Shown in pieces: positions 35,227 to 42,940 of a DNA stretch of 64,000 nt. The DNA lies in NCBI RefSeq assembly GCF_003985145.1, contig NZ_ML133543.1, positions 22,941 to 86,940 of the forward strand, written 5' to 3'. This stretch comes from Rhizobium anhuiense (GTDB lineage Bacteria; Pseudomonadota; Alphaproteobacteria; Rhizobiales; Rhizobiaceae). Numbering within the stretch: position 1 is the stretch's first letter; each line of letters opens with the position of its first letter. The translations under genes were made by a program, and so were the position numbers. The notes beneath the pieces are model-generated. The model worked only from the letters and a program-made list of their open reading frames with translations, did no database searches and was not told the DNA's origin.

Positions 35227-38200
35227 TCAGCCAATGGCCATCAGACTTGCATTGCCGCCGGCAGCCGCCGTGTTGATCGACGTCGACACCTCCTCCAGCA
35301 GCCAATTCAGGCAATAGGCCTCGGGGTCGCTTGCCAGTTCCTCGGTTGTCGCCGCCTGGACCAGCAGAAGCGGACCGGGCAGGTGAGCGATCTTCTGATT
35401 GACGGCCAGAACCCTTTCGCGATCGCCTTCCACGAGCGCACCCGAGAACGGCCCGTCCTTTTCCCAATCCGATGTCCAGGAAATCCGGCCGGCGACAGCC
35501 GCCGGAAGGTCCGCCAGGACCGATTTGGATAGGGAACCCGCATCCACGACGATGTGGTTGCCCGTTGAAAGGGCTGCGGCGATCTGTCGATGAAGCCCGC
35601 CTTCCGTCTGCGGCACGATAAGAATACGGCCGCGGGGATGGAGCGCGTAGAGATTGCGCTCCCCGACCGGACCGGTGAGCTCGCGTTCGAGCCCGAGTGC
35701 CGAACGGCTCGCATATCCACGCGCCGCTTCCCCCTCACCCGGCAAGCCCTTCTTGTCGAGCCAGACAATATAGTCGCGAAGGGCGAGATCCGTGTGAACG
35801 GAGTCCTGCTGCGGCGGCACGGGCGCACGCTGCACCAGCCGGCCGATATAGAGCGGACCACCGGCCTTCGGCCCTGTGCCTGACAAGCCGCGACCACCGA
35901 AAGGCTGCACGCCGACGACCGCGCCGATGATGTTGCGGTTGACGTAGAGGTTTCCGGCCTTGATGCGACTGGTCACATGCGCGATCGTTTCATCAAGCCG
36001 AGTGTGAAGTCCGAATGTGAGGCCGTAACCCGATGCGTTGATGTCGTCGATCAAGCGGTCGAGCCCGTTTCGCTTGAAGCGGACGACATGCAGAACCGGT
36101 CCGAAGATCTCTCTCGTCAGGTCCGACAAGGACTTGATTTCGATGATCGTCGGCGGAACGAACGTCCCCGCCGCGGCACTTTCGGGCAGCGGCAGCTGAT
36201 CCACCTTGCGGCCGGCGCCGCGCATCTTCTCGATATGCTGGTCGATCTCCGCCTTTGCGCCGTCATTGATGACAGGGCCGACATCGATGCTCAGCCGATC
36301 GGTGCGGCCGATCGTCAGTTCCCGGAAGGCGCCCTTCAGCATATTGAGGGTCCTGTCGGCCACATCGTCCTGAAGGCAGAGAACGCGAAGTGCAGAGCAG
36401 CGCTGGCCGGCGCTGTCGAAAGCCGAGGCAATGACGTCGGCCACCACTTGCTCGGCCAATGCCGAGGAGTCGACGATCATACCGTTCTGACCGCCCGTCT
36501 CGGCGATCAGCGGAATCGGCTTGCCGGTCGCCGACAGCCGTTCTGCCAGCTGCGCCTGGATCATACGAGCCACTTCGGTCGACCCGGTAAACATGACGCC
36601 TGCCGTTTCCGGAGCCCCGACCATGCCGGCGCCGAGGCGGCCGCTGCCGGGCACGAACTGCAGGACACCCACCGGCACACCCGCCTCGTGGAGGATCTTC
36701 ACACTCTCCGAGGCGATGATCGGCGTGACGCCGGCAGGTTTGGCAAGCACGGGATTGCCGGCCACCAAGGCCGCGGCGACCTGTCCGGTGAAAATCGCCA
36801 GCGGAAAATTCCACGGGCTGATACAGACGATCGGGCCGAGCGGCGCATGCGACGGCCCGAGGGTCTTGCGTGCCTGATCGGCATAGTAGCGCAGGAAGTC
36901 GATCGCCTCGCGCACCTCGCCGACGGCATTGGCCGCGGATTTGCCGGCTTCGCGCATGACGATGCCCATCAGCGTCTTGATGCGGGCCTGCATGATGTCG
37001 GCCGCCCGATCCAGGCAGGCCGCACGCTCGGCCGGCGGCACGGCCGCCCATTGCGGCGCATGTTCCGCGGCCATCGCAACGATACGGGCTGCCTCCTCGA
37101 CCTTCACTTCCGTGACCGTGCCGACGACGTCCCGGTGATCGGCAGGATTGAGAACCTCGCGCGTCACCCCATCCGTCGAGCCGTCGGCAAGGAGGGGAAG
37201 CGCACGCCATGGGGCAGCCGCGGTAGAGGCGAGCGCCTGCGACAGGTCCAGGAGGGTGGCCTCATTCGAGAGATCCAGGCCGTCGGAATTGGCGCGGGCA
37301 CTGCCGTAAAGAGCCTTTGGCGAGGCGATCTGGATGTGCGGAAGGCCAACGACGGGCATGGCTGCGACGATCTCGGCAGGATCGGCGACCAGGGCCTCGA
37401 CCGAGACATTCGGATCGGAGATGCGGTGCACGAAGGAGGAATTGGCGCCGTTTTCGAGAAGGCGCCGCACCAGATAGGCGAGCAGCGTCTCATGCGTTCC
37501 GACAGGCGCATAGATGCGGCAGGGCCGGTCGAGTTTTTCCTTGCCGACGACCTCGTCATAGAGCGGTTCGCCCATGCCATGCAGGCATTGGAACTCATAT
37601 TTGCCGACCGCGAAGTCGGGACCGGCCAGGTGATAGATCGTGGCAAGCGTCTGCGCATTATGCGTGGCGAATTGCGGGAACACCGCATCGGGCGCGTTCA
37701 GCAGCTTGCGCGCGCAGGCGACATAGGCGACGTCGGTGTAAATCTTGCGGGTATAGACCGGATAGTCGTCGAGACCGTCCAGCTGGGCGCGCTTGATCTC
37801 CGCATCCCAATAGGCGCCCTTGACGAGACGGACCATGATCCGGCGCCCGGACCGGCGTGCCAGATCGATGATGTAGTCGAGGACGAAGGGGCAGCGCTTG
37901 CCATAGGCCTGCACGACGAAGCCCAGCCCGTTCCATCCGGCAAGCTCCGGGGCAAAGCAAAGCTCTTCGAGGAGGTCTAGCGAAAGCTCCAGCCGATCAG
38001 CCTCCTCCGCATCGATATTGAGGCCGATATCATAAGTCTTGGCGAGAACGGCCAGCGCCTTGACTTTCGGCAGCAGCTCTCCCATCACCCGGTCGGCCTG
38101 CGACCTCACGTAGCGCGGATGCAGGGCCGAAAGCTTGATCGAGATGCCTGGGCCGTCATAGATGCCGCGCCCGTCCGACGCCTTGCCGATGGCGTGGATC

Positions 38201-38934
38201 GCCTTTTCATAATCCTTGAAATAACGCTCGGCGTCCGCGGCAGTCGTCGCGGCTTCGCCCAGCATGTCGTAGGAATAGCGGAAGCCGCGCGCTTCGAGCG
38301 GCCGAGCGCGTTTCAGCGCCTCTGCGATCGTCTCGCCGGTGACGAACTGCTCGCCCATCATGCGCATCGCCATATCGACGCCGCGACGGATAACCGGCTC
38401 GCCGGCGCGCGCGATCAGCCGCGTCAGGGCTGCCGACAGGCTCCGGTCGTTGACCGTCGATGTCAGTTTGCCGGTGACGACGAGACCCCAGGTGGCGGCG
38501 TTGACGAACAGGGATTTTCCGCCGCCGATATGGGAGGTCCAGTTGCCTTCGGCAATCTTGTCGCGGATCAGCGCGTCCCGCGTGTCGGTATCGGGAATGC
38601 GCAACAGCGCTTCGGCAAGACACATGAGCGCCACGCCTTCCTGGCTGGAGAGCGAATATTCCTGCACCAGCCCTTCGACACCGGTGCCCTTGTGCTTGGC
38701 GCGCAAGGCCTCGATCAGGCTGCGGCCCGTGCTGCGGATGTCATAGCGTTTCGCCTCGGAGACGCGCGCGGCGGCGACCAGTGGCGGCAGGCATTCGGTT
38801 TCCGGCCGGCGATAGGCTGCCGTGATCGCCTGGCGAAGGTCGGATTGCGGCCGGATCGGTGGCGCAAAGGCCGAGAACGGCGCTCCGTCGGCGGGGTCTT
38901 TGGATGGAGGAGTGTCGATCGCTGCGTTCAACAT
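35227..38934 (-). CDS. putA: Bifunctional proline dehydrogenase / delta-1-pyrroline-5-carboxylate dehydrogenase
   Basis: A 1235-residue protein. The N-terminal half holds the FAD-binding proline dehydrogenase barrel (VRLVKGAYWDAEIKRAQ; the Arg-rich end CIYAPVGTHE-type segment). The C-terminal half is an aldehyde dehydrogenase with Glu in AETGGQNGM (about residue 810) and catalytic Cys in SAGQRCSALR (about 843). It oxidises proline to glutamate at the membrane. There is no ribbon-helix-helix DNA-binding domain, so regulation is left to the divergent Lrp-type putR. ATG 38934 is preceded by AGGGA. A second, broken putA end lies at 23411-23534. Confidence 0.95.
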   Translation of the reverse strand: MLNAAIDTPPSKDPADGAPFSAFAPPIRPQSDLRQAITAAYRRPETECLPPLVAAARVSEAKRYDIRSTGRSLIEALRAKHKGTGVEGLVQEYSLSSQEGVALMCLAEALLRIPDTDTRDALIRDKIAEGNWTSHIGGGKSLFVNAATWGLVVTGKLTSTVNDRSLSAALTRLIARAGEPVIRRGVDMAMRMMGEQFVTGETIAEALKRARPLEARGFRYSYDMLGEAATTAADAERYFKDYEKAIHAIGKASDGRGIYDGPGISIKLSALHPRYVRSQADRVMGELLPKVKALAVLAKTYDIGLNIDAEEADRLELSLDLLEELCFAPELAGWNGLGFVVQAYGKRCPFVLDYIIDLARRSGRRIMVRLVKGAYWDAEIKRAQLDGLDDYPVYTRKIYTDVAYVACARKLLNAPDAVFPQFATHNAQTLATIYHLAGPDFAVGKYEFQCLHGMGEPLYDEVVGKEKLDRPCRIYAPVGTHETLLAYLVRRLLENGANSSFVHRISDPNVSVEALVADPAEIVAAMPVVGLPHIQIASPKALYGSARANSDGLDLSNEATLLDLSQALASTAAAPWRALPLLADGSTDGVTREVLNPADHRDVVGTVTEVKVEEAARIVAMAAEHAPQWAAVPPAERAACLDRAADIMQARIKTLMGIVMREAGKSAANAVGEVREAIDFLRYYADQARKTLGPSHAPLGPIVCISPWNFPLAIFTGQVAAALVAGNPVLAKPAGVTPIIASESVKILHEAGVPVGVLQFVPGSGRLGAGMVGAPETAGVMFTGSTEVARMIQAQLAERLSATGKPIPLIAETGGQNGMIVDSSALAEQVVADVIASAFDSAGQRCSALRVLCLQDDVADRTLNMLKGAFRELTIGRTDRLSIDVGPVINDGAKAEIDQHIEKMRGAGRKVDQLPLPESAAAGTFVPPTIIEIKSLSDLTREIFGPVLHVVRFKRNGLDRLIDDINASGYGLTFGLHTRLDETIAHVTSRIKAGNLYVNRNIIGAVVGVQPFGGRGLSGTGPKAGGPLYIGRLVQRAPVPPQQDSVHTDLALRDYIVWLDKKGLPGEGEAARGYASRSALGLERELTGPVGERNLYALHPRGRILIVPQTEGGLHRQIAAALSTGNHIVVDAGSLSKSVLADLPAAVAGRISWTSDWEKDGPFSGALVEGDRERVLAVNQKIAHLPGPLLLVQAATTEELASDPEAYCLNWLLEEVSTSINTAAAGGNASLMAIG

Positions 38935-38962
38935 GAAGGTCCCTATCGGTCGATATCTGGTT

Positions 38963-39169
38963 TTAACGGATGAATGAGACGCCGGGTTCATCGTCCCAGT
39001 CAGCGTCGTCCGAGACAACAGGGCCGGAATATTCCGTCTCGCGAAGCGGACGCGCATCCGGCCTGTTGCGCTTGAGGGTGAGCGCCGCTGCAACCGCTCT
39101 TATCGCCACCGGCCGGTAGTGAGCGAGCAGGTCCAGCTTCTGATCGTCATCCGGTTCTTCCCTACGCAT
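38963..39169 (-). CDS. Small hypothetical protein upstream of putA
   Basis: A 68-residue reading frame ends 28 bp before putA on the same strand. Its composition is protein-like: an acidic start (REEPDDDQKLDLLAHYRP), a short alanine-rich helix and an acidic tail (SDDADWDDEPGVSF). Start may be ATG 39169 (GGGG upstream) or ATG 39181 (AGGA upstream). No domain recognised. Probably co-transcribed with putA as a leader protein. Confidence is limited because it is short and lies in a GC-rich region. Confidence 0.5.
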   Translation of the reverse strand: MRREEPDDDQKLDLLAHYRPVAIRAVAAALTLKRNRPDARPLRETEYSGPVVSDDADWDDEPGVSFIR

Positions 39170-39342
39170 GCGTGACCCCATTTTTCCTGCGGCGCCGATG
39201 CGATCCCGACGATGCGTCGAGCGCCTGCGCCTTCCATCCCATTGCCGATGCATAAGGTATCACAGATCGCCGATCGCGATCTCACTTGATTTTCGCAGCT
39301 TTCAGCCTGTATGAACTTATTAAAGCATTCTTGAGAGTTAAA

Positions 39343-39837
39343 ATGGCTACTGAACCTGACATCTTTAGTGAATTGGACCAGTTCGACAGAAAAATCCTCG
39401 CGGCTCTTGCCGAGGACGGCAGACTGTCGATCACCGATCTCGCGGCGCGTGTCGGCCTCTCGAAGACGCCGTGCCAGATCCGCTTCAAGCGGCTCATCAG
39501 CGACGGCTATATCGAGGGCTTCAAGGCCGTCCTCAATCCATCGAAAATGCAGCTCGACCATATCGCTTTCGTCGAGGTGAAGCTTTCCGATACCCGCGAA
39601 GATGCGCTGAAAAGCTTCAACGACGCCATCAAGAAGATCAGGGAAGTCGAAGAGTGCCACATGATCGCCGGCAGGTTCGACTATCTGCTCAAGATCCGCA
39701 CACGCGATATCGGCCGCTACCGCCGCGTCCTCGGCGAGCGCATCTCGACGTTGCCCCACGTTGCCAACACATCGACCAATGTCGCGATGGAGACGATCAA
39801 GGAAGGCTGGGACAAGTTCGGTTCGAGTCTTTCGTGA
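39343..39837 (+). CDS. putR: Lrp/AsnC-family activator of putA
   Basis: A 164-residue Lrp protein: winged HTH (LDQFDRKILAALAEDGRLSI, recognition helix with VGLSKTPCQIRF) and a RAM domain with AGRFDYLLKIRT. In alphaproteobacteria PutR is encoded divergently from putA and activates it in response to proline. ATG 39343 yields the expected length, with GAGAG upstream. The 408-bp intergenic region contains the small frame at 38963-39169. Confidence 0.87.
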   Translation: MATEPDIFSELDQFDRKILAALAEDGRLSITDLAARVGLSKTPCQIRFKRLISDGYIEGFKAVLNPSKMQLDHIAFVEVKLSDTREDALKSFNDAIKKIREVEECHMIAGRFDYLLKIRTRDIGRYRRVLGERISTLPHVANTSTNVAMETIKEGWDKFGSSLS

Positions 39838-39892
39838 ACCTATTGCCGGCGACCGGCCCGGCGCAGTTCAAGACCGCGCGCACTTTTCAGCA

Positions 39893-40270
39893 TCATGCCC
39901 TGGCTTTCCGGCCGCGTGCGCTCGGCTTCACCGGCACGCTCTTGCCGTACTCGTTCCACCATGCCGTCAAAGCTTCCATGGTGGGGCCGAGGCCCCGCGC
40001 CTTTTGTGTGATCTCATATTCGACGCGCGGAGGAACCTCCGCAAAGATGGTGCGGGACACGAGGCCGTCTGCTTCGAGCTCACGAAGTTGCGCCGTCAGC
40101 ATGTGCTGGGTGATGCCGGGAATAGCCTTCCTCAATTCGCCAAACCGATAGACCCGCTGATTGAGCAGCCACATGATTTCCAGCTTCCATTTTCCCGAAA
40201 GCAACGCGAATGCGCGACGCATCTCCTCATGCATATTGCCTTCTTCTTCAACCATGGTCTGCTTTTCCAT
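39893..40270 (-). CDS. HxlR-family transcriptional regulator
   Basis: A 125-residue winged-helix protein of the HxlR/MarR-like group: FALLSGKWKLEIMWLL, the Arg-rich FGELRKAIPGITQHMLTAQL recognition region, and VEYEITQKARGLGP in the wing. Three ATG starts are in frame (40270, 40255, 40234); only 40255 and 40234 have purine-rich upstream stretches. It is divergent from the DoxX-like and SDR genes, which it probably represses. Confidence 0.85.
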   Translation of the reverse strand: MEKQTMVEEEGNMHEEMRRAFALLSGKWKLEIMWLLNQRVYRFGELRKAIPGITQHMLTAQLRELEADGLVSRTIFAEVPPRVEYEITQKARGLGPTMEALTAWWNEYGKSVPVKPSARGRKARA

Positions 40271-40424
40271 ACTAACAGCAAGTAATTCATCCTACTTGCA
40301 AATATGAATCTTAGACGACATTTCTCTGCGTGCACAAGGGAGCGCAGAAAGGCGCCTCCCAAAAACAAACCGACAGACTCGACGAGAGGAATGTTGCTGC
40401 GTGGGCAGCGACAGGGATGAACTC

Positions 40425-40817
40425 ATGCCTGAATTTTACGTGTACTGGATCAGCACGGCGCTTCTATCCGTGCTCTACCTCGCCTCAGCCGCCATCTATG
40501 TCACCAAGCGAGACTGGGTTCGCCAGGTTCTGGCGGAACTCGGATTCCAAGCTTCCTATCTCATTCCGTTCATGATCATCATCAAGGTTCTCGGCCCGGC
40601 CGCGATCCTTTCCCGCGTCAGCGTGCCGCTCAGCGATCTCGCCTATGCCGGCATCTTCTTTCACCTGCTGCTGTCGGGCCTCGCCCATGTCGGCGTTCGA
40701 AAACCCGCCGGCGCTCTGCCAGCGGCGGTCGGCCTGGCGCTGCTGGTCACCTCATTCATGACGCAGAACGACGCCCGCGACGTCCCCTCCCCTTACGTCC
40801 AGGCCACTGCGCACTGA
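40425..40817 (+). CDS. DoxX-like small membrane protein
   Basis: A 130-residue protein with four hydrophobic segments in the DoxX-like arrangement (YWISTALLSVLYLASAAIY, then FMIIIKVLGPAAIL, the AGIFFHLLLSGLAHV helix and a final helix near ALPAAVGLALLV). ATG 40425 follows AGGGA by 7 bases. DoxX-like proteins under HxlR control often respond to electrophile or redox stress; function here is unproven. Confidence 0.8.
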   Translation: MPEFYVYWISTALLSVLYLASAAIYVTKRDWVRQVLAELGFQASYLIPFMIIIKVLGPAAILSRVSVPLSDLAYAGIFFHLLLSGLAHVGVRKPAGALPAAVGLALLVTSFMTQNDARDVPSPYVQATAH

Positions 40818-40853
40818 GGTCCGATAATCCCAACCCAAATCAAGGAGATAGAA

Positions 40854-41600
40854 ATGGGTCGACTCAATGGAAAAATTGCCATCGTCACAGGCGCAAGCCG
40901 CGGCATTGGCCGTGCCACGGCAAAGTTGTTTGCGGCCGAAGGCGCGAAGGTCGCAATTCTTTCGCGGACATCCGAAAGCGTCGAACGCGTTGTCGCTGAA
41001 ATCGTCGAAGCGGGCGGCGCAGCACTCGGCACCGTCTGCGACGTCGGAGAGGCCGATCAGATCACGGCCGCGGTGGACAAGGTTGTCGCTGCCTACGGCC
41101 GCATCGACATTCTCGTGAACAATGCTTTCGATGGCTCCGCGGTCTTGTCGTCGGTCATCGACCTCTCAGTCGAACAACTGCAACGCAACTTCGACACTGG
41201 GCCGATCGCCTATCTGCGCTTCATGCAGGCTTGCTATCCTCATCTGAGGGAAAGCGGAGAAGGCCGGATCATCAATTTCGGCTCGATGGCCGGCACCAGC
41301 GGGTTGGCTGGTTATGGTCCGTACAACATGGCCAAGGAGGCGGTGCGCGCCCTGACCCGCACGGCGGCGCGCGAATGGGGTGCGGACAAGATCACCGTCA
41401 ACAACGTCCTGCCGATCGCCGACACCTGGGGGGCTGCGGAAAAGGAGGTTCCTCCGCCGATGAGCGCGCTCGCGCGTTTCGGCTCGCCGGAAGACGACAT
41501 TGCGCCGGTGGTGCTGTTCCTGGCCAGCAAGGATTCGCAGTTCATCACGGGCTACAGCCTTACCCCCGACGGCGGCGCAATCATCGACAGCGCTCGGTAA
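40854..41600 (+). CDS. Short-chain dehydrogenase/reductase
   Basis: A 248-residue classical SDR with the NAD(P) motif TGASRGIG, the NNA motif in LVNNAFDG, the catalytic Ser in INFGSMAG and the Tyr-x3-Lys in YNMAKEAVR. The C-terminus has the usual FITGYSLTPDGG. AAGGAG lies before ATG 40854. It is likely co-transcribed with the DoxX-like gene. Substrate unknown. Confidence 0.88.
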   Translation: MGRLNGKIAIVTGASRGIGRATAKLFAAEGAKVAILSRTSESVERVVAEIVEAGGAALGTVCDVGEADQITAAVDKVVAAYGRIDILVNNAFDGSAVLSSVIDLSVEQLQRNFDTGPIAYLRFMQACYPHLRESGEGRIINFGSMAGTSGLAGYGPYNMAKEAVRALTRTAAREWGADKITVNNVLPIADTWGAAEKEVPPPMSALARFGSPEDDIAPVVLFLASKDSQFITGYSLTPDGGAIIDSAR

Positions 41601-41722
41601 CAGTCCTCGGCAACCGTCGATGAGCAAGGGGCGCAGCATGTTGCGCCCGTTGTCCAGCGCAGCGCGACCTTGGCGGCCGAGCAGGCGCTGAAGTTCGGCA
41701 AGCCGTCGAGCCAACGTGGGGC

Positions 41723-42760
41723 CTAATGCGGTCTTTGAATTTCACAGTAGACAATGCTGCGGTTTGAGCCGGACCAAACAGACACCTTCATATCCGTCCC
41801 CGTCACGCTTTCACCGGCGATCAAGCCCATCTCTCGTTCTGACCGCAACAGCAGCGCCCAGTTCATAAATGTCTCCATATAGCCATCGACCTCCGTCTCC
41901 GGAGAGAAATTGGCGAACAGGAATGTGCCGCCAGGCTTGAGCATGCTGATGCACTTCTTGGTCAGCTTTACGGCGACCGGGTCCGGCAAATAGTCGTAGA
42001 GACCCGCGGCATAGACGAAATCGAACATTCCCAGCGCATGTCTTCCACCGATCAGGGATTTGACCGAACCGCTCATCGCCTCGACGGATGTGCCGGCGAA
42101 ATCGCGGGCTACGGTTCCAACGCTCATCGGGTCTTGATCCAAAGCCACCCAGCGTTTGATCGCGCCGGCACCGAGAGCGTGCGACAAAGGCCCCTCACGA
42201 AGATGCCCCGCCGCGATGGCGAGGACTTCGGTGGAACCAGGCCGCGCCGAAGCGATTTCGTCAACGCGGCGAGCCAGAATGTCTCGACGCTCCCTTACCG
42301 CTAGGGATGACGAAGCATTTCGAGTGTAGGCGTAGATCGAACGGCCCAAGTTGCTGGCCGATAAGACAGCGTCCTCAATCTCAGGTCTGCCGTAGATGAA
42401 GTCGAGAAGGCGTGCGTCGCCAGAATAGCCGCGCGGCTTTTCGAACGACCAGCGGGTCAATGGATCTTGATGAAGATAGTGAGCAACTGGATGAGATTGC
42501 GCGATCGGAACGATGACGTCCCATACCTCCGGATGAAAGCGCCGCCGTATCTGATGCAAGGCGGCGGTCAGACGCTCGATGATCGCATGAGGCTCGACGC
42601 CGGATTTGAACTGACGGATCGACACGTCAAGGCTGAGGGCAAGCTCGGCACTCGCAACGATAAGGTGGCCGGGATCTGGGGCAGCAAGCCTCCTTGCCGC
42701 CCGACGAATTTCACCTGGCGCGACAAGACTTTCACCGTCCAAGACCAGGCTTTGTACCAT
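41723..42760 (-). CDS. Class I SAM-dependent methyltransferase of the KPRGYxGDA group
   Basis: A 345-residue protein. The N-terminal part has HQDPLTRWSFEKPRGYSGDA, a motif shared with PhcB-like methyltransferases that make 3-hydroxy fatty acid methyl ester signals in Ralstonia. The C-terminal Rossmann domain carries VLAIAAGHLREG (SAM loop, the usual GxGxG weakened), FVYAAGLYDYLPD and MLKPGGTFLFANF. ATG 42760 follows AGAGG by 7 bases. It is divergent from a GGDEF-EAL gene, which suggests a signalling context. The PhcB comparison is from memory of motifs and not proof of product. Confidence 0.72.
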   Translation of the reverse strand: MVQSLVLDGESLVAPGEIRRAARRLAAPDPGHLIVASAELALSLDVSIRQFKSGVEPHAIIERLTAALHQIRRRFHPEVWDVIVPIAQSHPVAHYLHQDPLTRWSFEKPRGYSGDARLLDFIYGRPEIEDAVLSASNLGRSIYAYTRNASSSLAVRERRDILARRVDEIASARPGSTEVLAIAAGHLREGPLSHALGAGAIKRWVALDQDPMSVGTVARDFAGTSVEAMSGSVKSLIGGRHALGMFDFVYAAGLYDYLPDPVAVKLTKKCISMLKPGGTFLFANFSPETEVDGYMETFMNWALLLRSEREMGLIAGESVTGTDMKVSVWSGSNRSIVYCEIQRPH

Positions 42761-42940
42761 TTCGAGACCTCTTTGACATAGCATTAAGCATAATCAACCT
42801 CGAAATAGGATGCGACTAGAATCTACACGGGATAAGGGTATTTCTACTATTGCGGGTCAGATGCCACCCCTCTAACAAAGCTAAGCAATAAGACAAACCG
42901 GTTGCAGGTTGCCGAACGTGATTTTGGAGGGCGCCGAAGT

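Noticed and set aside
35977..37980. Long open frame (667 codons) on the plus strand opposite putA
   Set aside because: It is fully antisense to the well-conserved putA, lacks any domain-like pattern and has the Arg/His/Gly-rich composition typical of reverse frames in GC-rich genes.
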